Of a stretch of DNA of 64,000 bases, positions 52,021-63,848 are shown piece by piece. Source of the DNA: Amphiduros pacificus (Eukaryota; Annelida; Polychaeta; Phyllodocida; Hesionidae); the NCBI GenBank assembly GCA_949316495.1, contig OX439012.1:24400666-24464665 (forward strand), given 5' to 3'. Under the pieces are notes generated by a model, which saw only the letters and a list, made by a program, of their open reading frames with translations, ran no database searches and was not told where the DNA came from. Every line of letters starts with the position of its first letter. Position 1 is the first letter of the stretch. Both the position numbers and the translations under genes were made by a program.

Positions 52021-52969
52021 ATAACATTTCATCGTGACAATGGACCGATAGTGAAATTAACAATGTAGGTCGATTTCTTCAGATTATGGACTCTTCCTAG
52101 AAGCAATGGAAAAGCAGGTGCCCAGAATTTGCCGCTATCTTCAAAGTAGATTTTTTGAGGCCTAGAATATTAAAGAATATTCATGAAAATTACTTCGCGT
52201 TGGCATCTGTGCTAATTTGTAAAAAGTAGCATTAGATTTCAAAGGAAATACAAAACTCAAGTCATTAGATTAAGTGACAACTCTTTCAACAGTAAATGGA
52301 ACGTTTTTTAAGGATAATCAGAAGACAATTTTCTATTTCATAAGCTAGATTGTATGGTTTTAGAATTCAACAACAACAAAAGATGGCAAAGTTCTGTTTT
52401 GAATTAAACAGCACACTAATTTTCTGAAGCTTTTCATTAAATATCTACTCACATATAAATGCGTGCTTGGAATTCAATCCATCTGTGAATTACAGGGTAT
52501 TTCTAAATTATATTTGGGGGGATAAAACCCACAAAACAACAAGAGTCCACCCAATGTATTCAAGAAAGATAAACTGCAATCAACCAGCTTCGCCTCAGTC
52601 GTGTCAACGGTATCACACAACTTGCGAAACACACAACTTCAAAACATACGAAGTATACATTTTCAAGAAATATTCATCTTCAAGATACGGTCTCTCTCAA
52701 AATGCCCATCACAATTTCACATAGGATATCAGGGATACTAGCAGTAGACGCTGATTGTAATATGTACTAGAATTGCCTTTATAGTGCTACCATGGCCGCC
52801 TTATAACAAGTTAACATTGCCTTGCTTTTTTACACATAAATAGCGTATTTTAAACTCAAATCGTCATTTCATTCAAGAAATATGGAACATCTTGGTCTGA
52901 GGTTGTGATCATTTCAGATATAAGATTTTTGCAAAATATAACTTTCAACAAAGTACTTTTTCCTATGGG

Positions 52970-53905
52970 CTATAAAGTAGACACAATATTGTTAAAAGAG
53001 CCAGTCTGAATGAACAATATTTCCTCATAAAATAGAAAGTGTTTGTGTTGAGTTTCACAATGTTCACAATTAATATAATCCTGTAAATTTCTCCAATTTT
53101 CTGTACCAAATACTGCTCTAATATTGTATAAAGACCTGTACAAAACATTATTTTCCAACAATTTCTCACATATCTCTTTAGACATTAATTGATCCTGCAA
53201 AATTGGGTGGAAAAAAACAGACAATCAAAAAAAAGAAAGAAAAAAACAGTAAAACATTAAGCTGACATGGAACTTTGAACTGGGAAGGATATATATATAT
53301 ACTGCTATACGATGATAAGATATCAACTTCTGGTTTGCTTCACTAGCATTTATACATTGCACAAATGAGAGCACTACTAACAAATAAAGTGTTGACATTA
53401 TACTTAAGAGCGCTATATAACATATACAGGGCTGAAATTATACATAAGAGCGCTACATAACATATACAGGGCTGAAATTATACATAAGAGCGCTACATAA
53501 CATACACAGGGCTGATATTATACTTAAGAGCGCTATATAACAAGTACCCAAAAAACAACCAGACATGGAAAGAAACGCCGATTCTTCAAGCTCATCACAC
53601 TTTTCAGTAAAAACTTTTACAAATGTATGGACAACCCTTAACAACATATTGTCACATGGTGCTATACAGTTTTGAATCTTTTTATATTCTGTAACAAAAT
53701 AAATGTTTAGATCAGAAGTAGAATGGAATGAAACTTTGTATGTATAATGTATGTAGTAGATAACTTCCCGCTCGTATGTACTAAAGTCCAATTTGACACT
53801 CAATGAAAAGAAGCCTGGTGACTGAATGTGAAGAGTATGATTGCCGTCAAATGTACATGTACACAATATTGCACATGAAATCCACGAGAGGGCACTGCAT
53901 TATGA
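52970..53905 (-). CDS. Protein-like open frames, possible exons of an unrecognised gene
   Basis: Two minus-strand open frames look like protein rather than chance. The frame about 53893-53453 has a balanced composition (NHTLHIQSPGF..., FTEKCDELEESAFLS). The frame about 53224-52970 (acceptor TTTTGCAG at about 53199, then DQLMSKEICEKLLENN) ends at a stop with SFNNIVSTL. A donor GTAAAA after VVHTF (near 53624) would join them in phase; the donor near 53545 would not. No family is recognised and no further upstream exon was found. The 40-bp minisatellite lies between them. It could be a genuine small gene, a decayed copy or coincidence. Confidence 0.3.
53397..53541. repeat. 40-bp minisatellite, ~3.5 copies
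   Basis: Unit of 40 bp with AAGAGCGCTATATAACATAT and ACAGGGCTGAAATTATAC, differing by a few bases between copies. Confidence 0.9.
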
Positions 53906-54115
53906 TGCCTCTCTGTAGATGACATCCCAAACCCAAAGTTAGTCAGGGTGATCTGGATATGCAGTGTTATTTTGAACATTAATTGATAAAACTTGTGTGG
54001 AGAGTATCTTGAAATGGGGGCGACTGTAACTGGCGCACTATGTCCATTTGCTATGTCGCCCCCTGGTGAATTTTGTAGAAAACATGATCAAATGTGACAC
54101 CAGATGGGGCGACAG
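53882..54115. promoter_or_regulatory. Group of CTCF-like motifs
   Basis: A forward motif CCACGAGAGGGCACTGC (53882-53898) and a reverse motif (54051-54070, minus strand TTCACCAGGGGGCGACATAG) lie 150 bp apart. A weaker forward relative, CACCAGATGGGGCGACAG, follows at about 54096. They fall between the HES cluster and the CACHD1-like gene, so they could mark a domain boundary. Binding is inferred. Confidence 0.4.
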
Positions 54116-54325
54116 TCTGCTTAAGTTGAAAAATGAAAGGGTTTTTGCTCAACATTTGATAGTTAATCCCGGGTAGACAATGAAATAATTTTATTACCAC
54201 GTCAACACTCTTTGCAATTTTGTGTTCAGGGATAACCGAGATGTATAAGAATTAAGGAATTAACTCACATACAAAAAGAGTATTTGTGTTGGATCCTGAG
54301 CCTTAACTGCTGGGCGGCCCAGTTA

Positions 54326-54360
54326 TGAGAGCAATATAATATTTATTATTATTGCTCTCA
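54326..54360. repeat. Hairpin-forming inverted repeat
   Basis: TGAGAGCAATA and its complement TATTGCTCTCA flank an AT-rich loop. No adjacent gene end makes it an obvious terminator. Confidence 0.6.
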
Positions 54361-55097
54361 GCCCAGTGGACTGTGTTGCCCAATCCTATTCCAGCTCATG
54401 TTGAGATAGGATAGAAAATCATAGGAGTCAACTTTTACCTTATAATTTTTGTGTTTGTATAAAACAAAATTGACACTCAAATTATGTGATTGCTTTCTCT
54501 GCAATATAGATTATCACAATTATAGGCCAAATGGGTGTATTTGTAAATATTTGTTTCAACAATATTTGTATGTTCCTCAAAATTTTGTTGAAAAAGTAGG
54601 GAAGCTGAAGTGAGCTGAAATGATTGTAATTAATCTAACACTTGACACTTCTATCTAACACCATCTCCCACTTTTTAATTGAAATAATTATGTTTAACTG
54701 GTTATGCTTATTGATAATTTGCTCCAAGTCTGTCCGTGTACTGTTCTCAACTCGTCTGCAACTCATCAGCTTCATCTTAAATTGTTAATATTAATAAAAC
54801 CAAGAAAGGCACAGATCCATTGCTCTGCCAACTTTGCTCGTGAGGCCGGTTTCAATGATTTAAAAAGTTATAATCAAGTTTGAATTCCAGATACATGCAA
54901 ACCCCCAGGCTACTCTGTGGTCCTTGTCATAATCACAACAAACTGGATATCTTGGACGGGTTATTTATTTTTCAAAATCTGGATAAAAATACAATTTTAC
55001 CATATAAAATGAAATAAATTTGTGGTGCACAGATCTCTAGTCAGGTCATATTGTCACTTCTCTTCTCACTTCCAGGAGTATGACTGAGTGTAAAAAT

Positions 55098-55482
55098 AAT
55101 GGAATGATTAGGACATGCAAGTTGAACCGAATGTAAAATGGAATGATTAGGACATGCAAGTTGAACCGAATGTAAACAATGGAATGATTAGGACAAACAA
55201 GTTGAACCGAATGTAAAATGGAATGATTAGGACATGCAAGTTGAACCGAATGTAAAATGGAATGATTAGGACAAACAAGTTGAACTGAATGTAAACAATG
55301 GAATGATTAGGACATGCAAGTTGAACCGAATGTAAAATGGAATGATTAGGACATGCAAGTTGAACTGAATGTAAACAATGGAATGATTAGGACATACATG
55401 TTGAACCGAATGTAAAATGGAATGATTAGGACGTACAAGTTGAACTGAATGTAAAAATGGAATGATTAGGATATACAAGTTG
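55098..55482. repeat. ~38-41-bp minisatellite, ~10 copies
   Basis: The unit contains AATGGAATGATTAGGACATG and CAAGTTGAACCGAATGTAAA. Copies differ by ACATGC/ACAAAC and AAAATGG/AAACAATGG, so the period varies by a few bases. Confidence 0.95.
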
Positions 55483-56208
55483 ATCTTTACACCTGGTTGT
55501 TTTGACGTTGTAACAGGATGATAGATTTTTTTTACAAAGTCAGAATATAAACATCTACGTTTTTTTTAGTTCATCTTGTTTAACCCCAATTGCCTCACTC
55601 TGGATAAATAACATATTATTAAAATATTATTGAAATTTGTTTGTTATTCAACATTCTTATGAAGTAATAATTGGGCAGAATCATGTTATATTTCTGGTCA
55701 TGTGAAGGAATTGTACAGCTACTAGACAGATTTATTCAAAAATAAAATAATGCTGAGCCATTGAATATGATATTATTTTATAGCATTTAAAAAAAAAAAA
55801 AAAAAATAAATGTTGAAAAAAAATATATATTTGCCGATTTATTTTACTCAAATTTGGGGCCAAAGTTATTCGGCCAGGTGCGCACAAATTAATGATGTTT
55901 AACACACCGAGTTTGCCAAGAATAGGATATAAAGTGACAAATACAATGCTTCTAGATATCAACCTTTTCTTGGAGAGTTAGACCAATTATACACCTGCCC
56001 AATTGTTTGGTATATGTAGATAAGACGTTGTTCCATTATTTGTTTAGTTTTTTATTCTATGCAACAGGACGTTAATTTGTTCCAATAAGTTTGGTTAGTG
56101 CTGCCCTCTGTATACAACTTAAATACGGTACTTTCTAAATAGGTCATAACACAGAGGCTCACGATTTCAAGATATAGGGATATAAGGGATTGAGACTTTG
56201 AGTATGTT

Positions 56209-56291
56209 CAGGGGCGGATCCAGGATTTTTTACCCCGGGGGGCTCAAATGTGCTCTGAAAAAAAAGCCCTCCGCCTGTGGTTCCGCCCCTG
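56209..56291. mobile_element. Short hAT-like MITE
   Basis: The ends are inverted repeats CAGGGGCGGATCC and GGTTCCGCCCCTG over 83 bp. The CAGGGGCGG terminus is typical of hAT-type non-autonomous elements. A clear 8-bp target duplication is not visible, so the copy may be old or the family call wrong. Confidence 0.6.
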
Positions 56292-56971
56292 ATGATGGCC
56301 ACGAGGCCAAAGTTGAGCATGCAATAGATCGCTGATTTTGCAAGAAATAACCCTTTAAACTTCCACCTCGGATTGTCATTGTTCAGGATCTACTTTCTGT
56401 TTCTAAACACTTTTGTCCTTAATATCTCAAATAATTGGCCTATCAACATGCGCAAAACATCAATAAAAACCTGAAATTTTCCAGATTCAAAATTATTTTG
56501 AAAAGTTTTATTACTTGACCTAATTTGCATAATTTTATATAATGAATAAATAAAAAAAGGTTTCAAGTAAAGTAAGAAATTATATGATATTCTGATACTA
56601 CATAAAATTTTAGGTTATTATTTAAAAAAAAATAATCGGATAATTATTAAGTGCATAAAAGGCACTTGAAAAAAGGGGCAGGGCCTAAAATCATATTAAA
56701 TTCAAGTTCCGACCACTATTTTGAATGCCATTTCAACAATAATAATATTTCAATTTTCACATATAAACTGAAATCCTGCTAGAAAATTAAAATATTACAG
56801 CTGGAAAAAAATCACATATTTTAATGTATCAATATGCTAACTAAATCATGTGACCAGACAAAAAAATACATTTTTCAGAATTGAAATCTTTTGAGCTTTC
56901 CATAGATGTATCAAACGTGCTGATTGGTCATGTATTTTTGAAACTGTGATCAAAAACTCTTATTGGTCAAT

Positions 56972-56977
56972 TTTATT
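56972..56977 (-). terminator. Poly(A) signal candidate of the CACHD1-like gene
   Basis: AATAAA on the minus strand about 100 nt past the stop codon at 57077-57079. Confidence 0.5.
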
Positions 56978-57076
56978 GATCGCCAAGATTGAAGAGTTCA
57001 TTAACCAAAAGTATGGAGAGCTGTGCCTGTTTGATATGGCACAGTTAAAAATGTTCTTGTGGATAAGCAGATTTTG

Positions 57077-58039
57077 CTAAACCACACCATATGCTGGTGG
57101 TGCAGATGGTGTTGCCCTTGTCGGTGGAGGAACCCTACTTGTCTTAGAAGGTCTGCAACATCTGAATACAAGAATCCCCAATATCACAACAAATATGATC
57201 CCATGCCCAACAACAATGCCCACAATGGCTTCTATAGCTAGTCCGTCATCTGTCTGATCATCACTGGTCTTCTCTATTCCCCAGTAACAGGCGGTGGTGG
57301 TGGCACAGTACGGCTCAGCAAGTCTCTCCCTGGCAGATGTTAGCCTACACCAGCTACACGATCCTCTAGCGACACAGGATCTGAAAACATTCTCTTTTAC
57401 ATATCTTTCCTATCCAAAATCTGAATTTCATGACTAACATGTTTTCCTAGTGTTTCTTTCTATTCCACTTGTGATCTGTATGCTCTAAAAAAAATTTGAG
57501 ACTCGACACATATCTATATTACGTTATTTCCTGATTTTCAGCATTGTCAGAATGAAAAAAAATATCATACACTCATGCACTTTGAGAGTACCATATCTTT
57601 TGTGACAGTATAGATGTTTCCATAGTAACAAAGTATACAAACCCTTGATCAAGGAATGTATCACACTGGACATTTATGCAATGGTCAAGTGTGAGGGATT
57701 TATCCTTCTCCGACTGAGCTATTCCACTGAGGTTTAGGGGTGCCTCCTTGGGCAAGCATGGAGGAGACCCATCACTAAAATTAAATATCATTCATATATT
57801 TTCTATGTTTGGGCAAGCATGGAGGTGACCCATCACTAAAATTAAATATCATTCATATATTTTCTATGTTTGTATGTTTCTTTGGGGTTTTACACCACTT
57901 TTAACATTATTTCAGTCATTTCATGATGGGAATTACTTTAAGAAGATAGTGCTGCCTCACTGAATTGTCATTTCCTTAGAATGACAATCCACCCAGTCAC
58001 AGATTTACAGGGGCAACCTATGGATCACCACAGAGGAAC

Positions 58040-58132
<93 letters not shown>

Positions 58133-61100
58133 ACTTCTATATATGGTTCTGTGTGTTTGTTGTTTGGAGGTTTACATCACTTTTCAATATTATTTCAGTC
58201 ATTTTGTGATGATACAGATATAGTGCTGCCTCACTGAATTGTTATGTCGTAGGTCCTTCACATGACAACCCACCTGGTCACAGATTTACAAGGACAACCG
58301 GTTTACCCTTCAGGCATGGGCCTCAGCTTATATGGGAAATTGTATCATGAGTTCAATCTCGGCACGGATGGGGATCGAACCCACAACCTTTGGATCACCA
58401 CAGAGGATATATATATGGTCATGTGTAAAATAATGATATATATATATTTTAACAAAGTTACCAGCAACCTTTCCTCTAACAACTTCAACCTCTTGTTCCT
58501 GCAGTAACCTTTGCTGTGAAATGTTATAAATATTTTTGGCATTGTCAAAGCAGATTTCTGAACAAATCTTGTGAGATATTTCTGGAGAGATTTCTTTCAA
58601 GACTCTTGGAAAAGGTGGAGTTCGTAATTCCCTTGCTGGCATAGCTGACTTAATTTTCATTAAAATGGGTTTTATTCATCTGAATGGGTTCTTTGAATAT
58701 GACTTTGCAGTTCATAATTTAATAAATTATGTGAAGTAAAGCCCTAGAAGTAAAATGTAATCATATTTGGAAATGTTTATACTATTTTAATTATTTTGTT
58801 ATGTATTAATGGATTAATATCAAAGAAAAAGAATTTTTAAGATTGCAATACTGCTAATTTAGGAACTATATGAATTGCTGTAAAATACAGCTGATATTTT
58901 TCAGTTACTTCTTACAGTGTGGTACTTTTTGAACATTATACAGCAGTTGTTATACATTTTAAAATCTACTACAAATACAAATGTTTTGTTCAGGGAATCA
59001 GCAGAAAGTGCCATACATTTGATTCGGACCTCCTATGTGCCAATAGATGTTGAATGAATTACTCACTTGCCAAGCTTGAACTTATCCTCACAGTATTCAA
59101 AGTCAGCCAAGCCATAACATGGACACTGACACGATCTACTGTCCGATGATTTACATTCCGAAATCTTTGACTGTCAAAATATACAATATTCTTTTATTCA
59201 GATATTCGTAGTAAATCTACTCTGAATGGCGAGGTAGAGTCACATACTACCTCTGCCATGAATGGAAGGAAATTGCGGAAAAGATTTTCGGCATATTAGC
59301 ATGTTATTTCCATACAGGCAATTGGTAGGCTCTTAATATACATTGTCATCTCACGTGAACATGAACATGCCCAAAAGCAAAACATTTTAGTGTCAAAATT
59401 TCTTTTTGAGTTGTCAAATTAAAAAAAAATATAAATGATACTCGTACATGATCAATATTGGCCGAGAATATAGGTCAATAATACAAAGCAATTTGCATAT
59501 TTCTGCCTCCAAAATGTCCAAAGCTCACAATTCTGTATAACTAGATTTGTGCCAAATATACATATTAAGGAAACCATAATTTCAACCTACCCAACAAATG
59601 CATGAATTGTCCTTCATCTTTTCCCCAGAATATATGCCAACGTAAAGATTTGTTTCAGGTATTGGATAAATCTCAAAATTAGATCTTTTATATTCCTTTT
59701 GCCATCCAAGGTCAACCTAAGAACAGGTAAAAAGAAAAATAGATAAGAAAATAAATTAATATGGAATGTTTATTTAGTCATATTATAAGACTAAATGTAG
59801 TGTGGTTTTAAAGTTTGGGAATAAAGCAGGAAAACATTACCTTCCAATAATTTTGTTTGTGTATTGATTCAAAATCAATACACGAATGGCAAAACATCTT
59901 ATCATCACGGATTAGGAGGTTTGCAATGCCAGGTTCCTGTTGATATTTAAAGAAAAAAACAAATAAATTTTTTATCAACTATTGTTCAATTCACTTTCCA
60001 TGATACCCTCAACAACTTGCATCCAAAGGTATAAAGCTGTACACAGAATCAGTCGCAAGTCACCAGTATTCATAAAAATCTGGCTGTTCACTGATTGGTG
60101 AAATAATAAAGTACAGATTGGTCAGTTTATGTGTTAGATAAATTTAGAATCGTATCAATGAATGAATGAATTATTCATGGCATATTGACACATTAAGGTC
60201 ATTCAATGCCATTAAGGTATGAATTAAAAACTTGTGTGAAACAATCAGTAAACAAGGACGTTGCAATAGCAAATAACATTAAAACAATGAATCACAAGTT
60301 ACATGTAAACATTACATTTAAAAGACCCTAAATTAAGGTGAACTTGGTGTCTTAAGTAGATGCTCAAATGGAAATAAATGCCAGTCAAACACCCTTAAAA
60401 ATGATTAAACAGGCCCATTTCTTATAAAAGAGATAAAATCAAAGCGGCATCAACTGTGTCAAATAGTTCGTTTATACTTTCAACCTGAAGATATTGATGT
60501 CTAATGTCATCAAATTCAACAAAGTCAAGCATTATGTATGTCAGTGACAAAGGGGTTTAACAGGAAACTCATTCAAGCTGATTTTTACCTTTTAACAAGT
60601 GACTGTGTCCAATACAAATGCATGTTAATACCGCTTCTTCACAACATATTTTACGGCATGAATTATGAGTTTTACCTGATGTAGCTTTTATACTTTGAAG
60701 CTTGTTATTCATAGCTTCATCCCATTCACATTGACACTTGTGTCTAATCAAATCATGAATATATTTTCTATATTTAGTATGTGGGGTGCCTAAATCTTTT
60801 TTTTAAATATATGAATGGCTGTTTTTGCTGTGGCATCAGCTGCTTCATTTCCTTTAATACTTATGTGGCTTGGAATCCAGTAAAATATGAGATTCTTTTT
60901 CTGGTCAACCATTAATATGTCGAGTCTTTCCAGCACTTTTTGTGTCAGTGGATTCCAATCTCTGCCCTTATTAGATTGTAGAGGTTATTTAGAATCAGAA
61001 AAGTTTAATTGCTGGAGGTTTCCACATGATCTAAGGCTAAATAAATAGCATAAAGCTCTGCAGAAACAATTCAGGACTTGTTATGCAGTCGCTTGGAATA

Positions 61101-63848
61101 TATGTGTGCTTGTGTGACTGCAGCCGATGCAGCTTTTCCCTCAGAGTAAGAGACATCAGTGTAGATAAAATGGAAAACTTTATAAACTGATTTGATCTCA
61201 TTATATCTAGTTATGTACAAATTAGGGTCTGTTGAGTCCGTCCATCTGCAAGTGACAGATTAATGTTAGGTTTGTATATCCAAGGTGGAGTCTCTGGAAA
61301 TTGAAATTTTGCAATTTGATCAAATTCTTGTTTATGATTCTTTTATACAGATGCCAAATGTTGGAATAGTGTTTGGTTTATCAGTGAAAAAACCAACATA
61401 TTTAGGGTGATAAATAATATCATTTACTGGATTCTCTAAATTTGCAGCTATCTTAATTGCATATTGAAGAGCAAGTTTTTCATGTCTAAGTGCAAGTGGT
61501 AATTTATCTGCCTCAACAGAAAGACTTTGTGCAGGTGACGTGTGAAAGGCACCAAAACAATGTCTTAATCCTTGATTTTGAATATGACTGACGAGCCGAT
61601 CCTTAAAGGTATTAAGCACTAAATCTGTAATTTCTTGCATAAAAAGCATATCTAAATACGAACCTCATGACATGTTGAAGTTTAGCATAGAGTAATAAGA
61701 TATGTTGGTATGAGACATAGCAGTTGCATTCCCAGCTGAGGTCTGTCTGAGCCACATGCTGCACGTGACGGGTAAACATGGGTAGCATGAACTTTCTTTG
61801 ACCTCAGATGAGGCTCAAAGCAGGTTAGCACTGTTTGACATCATTCTGGCACTATTCAAATGACAATACCATTCACGACATCATAAGCATATTGCCATAC
61901 TCTTATGATGTCATTTTTAGTGCCTCTATGACCACACTCCACATTAAAATGACGCCAAGAAAGAAGTGTGCTTTCAAAAGGGGCTATAAATTAGGCTCCA
62001 ATTCAAATAGGTTTTACAGACACTTACTGGAGTGCATCAACCAAAACATATTTAGATATGAAAGGCAAATATATTTATCATTAATTTACTATACTTAGAC
62101 ATATTTTTAAAAATCAGGTGTTGCTGTAATTGTCTCTCAATTGTAAACATATTTGTTGATTTGTTGGAGTACAGAATTATAGTGGATCAAAGTGATTTGC
62201 TGGACACGCCCCTTTTTATGTGGGTCAAATCAGGGCTGCTGAGATTTTGCCCTTCATGTTCAAAACAAACCACTCCAAGCCAGTGAAAGTCTTGAGGGAT
62301 GGCAATTTATAAATAAAAACAAGAGTGTTGATAACATCTTAGAACCACCTGTGGCCCGAATGAGCACATGTGGATTGTAGGTCAGATCATGTTTCACATC
62401 ATTGTCACTTGGATTCTGCCTGTAGTGATGGGGAAGAGAGGAATACTGTTACCCATGGTTTGTGAGTATCCGTCGTTGGGGGACGTGGACGGGGATCGAT
62501 ACTCTACTCTACTCGCTGGCTACTGTGAGGCGGGGCACGGAACCTAGCAACCCTATCTACCTATATGAGGTGTGAGGTAATAAGGACTGCAGACACAGAA
62601 TATACACTGCACAATATCTACCTTTATTCGGTGCTGTATATCCTTGTCTGGCTAGGCCGGCATGGCAATGAGCGAGGCATATGAAATACCCAAATGCATG
62701 ATACTAATAGAGTCCTGAGAATACATAAAACACCCAAGTCCATGTGGTCACGATGCTGAGTGTCGTGGATCTTCTAGGCAAGTGGATGCTGGAACTCTGC
62801 TTCTCTGACTGCCGTCTAACAGTTGCGGGGCCTTTTAAAGGATCGTTGAGCATCATGTGTGTGGGGTCTGCCTGCGTGGCATCTTCTCCTGCTACGGGGT
62901 TTCGCACGGGATGCGTCTGCCTGCGTGGCTTCTCCTGCTACGAGGTTGTGCACGGGCTGTGCACGTATTGCCTGCGTCGCGTGGGGGAATCACGTCATCC
63001 CTATGTCCGGTGAGTCATCTCTATGTCCGGTGAGTGAGGCAATGCATCAGCCTGCACTTGTTGACTTCACGCGGCACACAATAACTATGCATGATATTCT
63101 GCCAGAGATGGTGATTGTCCATGATTGTCTATATATATTCCTGAGAGTCTATAGGTAGGTAATCTATATCCTACAATACAGCCAGCCTCCCAGTTGAGTT
63201 TGACAAACTTACATCTGCCTATTGAGATTATTTAGATCCTACAAGGGACTGAACTATTCTTTATCATAATATTATGGGTAAAGTCATTTCCTTGTTGTGA
63301 AAGAAATGTTGAAATCTCAAATTCTAATATCACTTTTGCAGAATTTCTATTTTTAATAAAAATGCCTTTGTCTGTTTGTATATAAATACTTTTATATGAT
63401 TTTGTTGGGCACACACTGACATGCAATGACAGACATTGAAAAAATACCAATCTTAACATTTTAAATGACCATTGAAATACAACTGCAATGCTAAATAATA
63501 TATAACCAGACCTCAAAATTCAGAAGTCAAATTAATTTCCAGGATGAAACAGATTTTACAGCCTTACGTTTTGCCATTAATCATATTTTCAATGGATGTT
63601 ATTTGTGTAGAAGAAAGGAAATCAGACAGGAGGAATATGTGTGCAGAAGATGCATGTGGGGTGCAATGGGGAAGTCACCATTGAGCTAGTAGAAATACAT
63701 TTTTTTAAAATAAATATTTGTTGTATTGAATAAATTCTGTACCTCTTGAATTATGTGATGATGATCAAAATTAGTTATATCAGGTTCATTTCCCTCAAAC
63801 CAATTCTTATGCATCACCATCTGTCCACTGTCGTCAATTATGAAACAC
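57077..63848 (-). CDS. CACHD1: CACHD1-like gene (VWFA and cache domain protein), last six exons, partial
   Basis: Exons in transcript order: 63848-63743, 59936-59841, 59716-59591, 59170-59067, 57774-57643 and 57380-57077. Their phases agree across every junction and give 288 aa up to the stop. The first exon (CFIIDDSGQMVMHKNWF...) matches the end of a Cache domain (human CACHD1 has CFVIDDQGYLVAHK, from memory). Then come EPGIANLL, the NLYVGIYSGEK block, a Cys-rich ectodomain (SCQCPCYG, HCINVQC, GSCSWC, EPYCATTTACYWG), one membrane segment (AIVGIVVGHGIIFVVILGIL) and a 25-30-residue cytoplasmic tail ending PPAYGVV. CACHD1 is an alpha2delta-related type I membrane protein linked to calcium channel and Wnt receptor modulation. 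Oddities: the tail is much shorter than the vertebrate one and carries a PPxY motif. VWA and 5' exons lie beyond the window. Confidence 0.88.
57750..57868. repeat. Tandem duplication spanning a splice acceptor
   Basis: A segment of about 60 bp (GGGCAAGCATGGAGG... to ...TTTTCTATGTTT) is present twice in a row with one base difference (GGAGGAGACC/GGAGGTGACC). It contains the 3' splice site and first 24 nt or so of the CACHD1-like exon 57774-57643, so a second, upstream acceptor copy exists in the intron. Confidence 0.9.
57877..58041 (-). mobile_element. SINE fragment, copy 1 (internally deleted)
   Basis: The minus strand runs from CCTCTGTGGTGATCC through GTAAATCTGTGAC and CAGTGAGGCAGCACTAT to a tail AAAGTGGTGTAAAACCCCAA. 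The order matches copy 2, but the B-box part is missing. The tail resembles mollusc SINE 3' ends as I recall them. Confidence 0.65.
58042..58130. repeat. (AT)n microsatellite
   Basis: About 89 bp of AT dinucleotides at the 5' end of SINE copy 1 (SINE on the minus strand). Confidence 0.97.
58145..58407 (-). mobile_element. tRNA-derived SINE, copy 2
   Basis: On the minus strand CCTCTGTGGTGATCC is followed by a B-box-like GGGTTCGATCCCCATCC (about 58366-58382), GTAAATCTGTGACC, CAGTGAGGCAGCACTAT and a tail AAAAGTGATGTAAACCTCC. The head before the B box is lost into AT-rich repeat. Both copies lie in the intron between the CACHD1-like exons 59170-59067 and 57774-57643. Confidence 0.7.
60565..61690 (-). 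mobile_element. 5'-truncated, decayed LINE (RT end plus RNase H)
   Basis: In order on the minus strand: the C-terminal part of a reverse transcriptase ORF (61649-61400, CFGAFHTSPAQSLSVEADKL...), an RNase H domain in shifted frames (FIYTDVSYSEGKAASAAV at about 61160, SAELYAIYLALDHV at about 61060, WIPSHISIKGNEAADATAK at about 60850), and the tail with EEAVLTCICIGHSHLLKGK (60751-60569). GNEAAD and the AEL block are RNase H hallmarks found in I/Jockey-type LINEs. Several frameshifts and stops make it a dead copy. It sits in the CACHD1-like intron between 63743 and 59936, on the same strand as the gene. Confidence 0.85.
62440..63190 (-). other. GC-richer repeat-like block, possible solo LTR fossil
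   Basis: A GC-richer block in an otherwise AT-rich intron, with short internal repeats (GTCCGGTGAGT twice; GCCTGCGTGGC twice). On the minus strand it has TTTAAAAGG and GAATAAAGG about 190 bp apart, which fits a solo LTR, but boundaries and target duplications are not clear. Its open frames are not similar to known proteins. Low certainty. Confidence 0.25.

Noticed and set aside
61835-62098. 87-codon frame with a basic segment (MTPRKKCAFKRGYKLG) like some transposase N-termini
   Set aside because: The likeness is short and there is no catalytic region or inverted repeat nearby.
62704-63158. Open frames of 67-99 codons in the GC-richer block
   Set aside because: They overlap on both strands, share no known domain and contain short repeats; the block looks like a repeat fossil.
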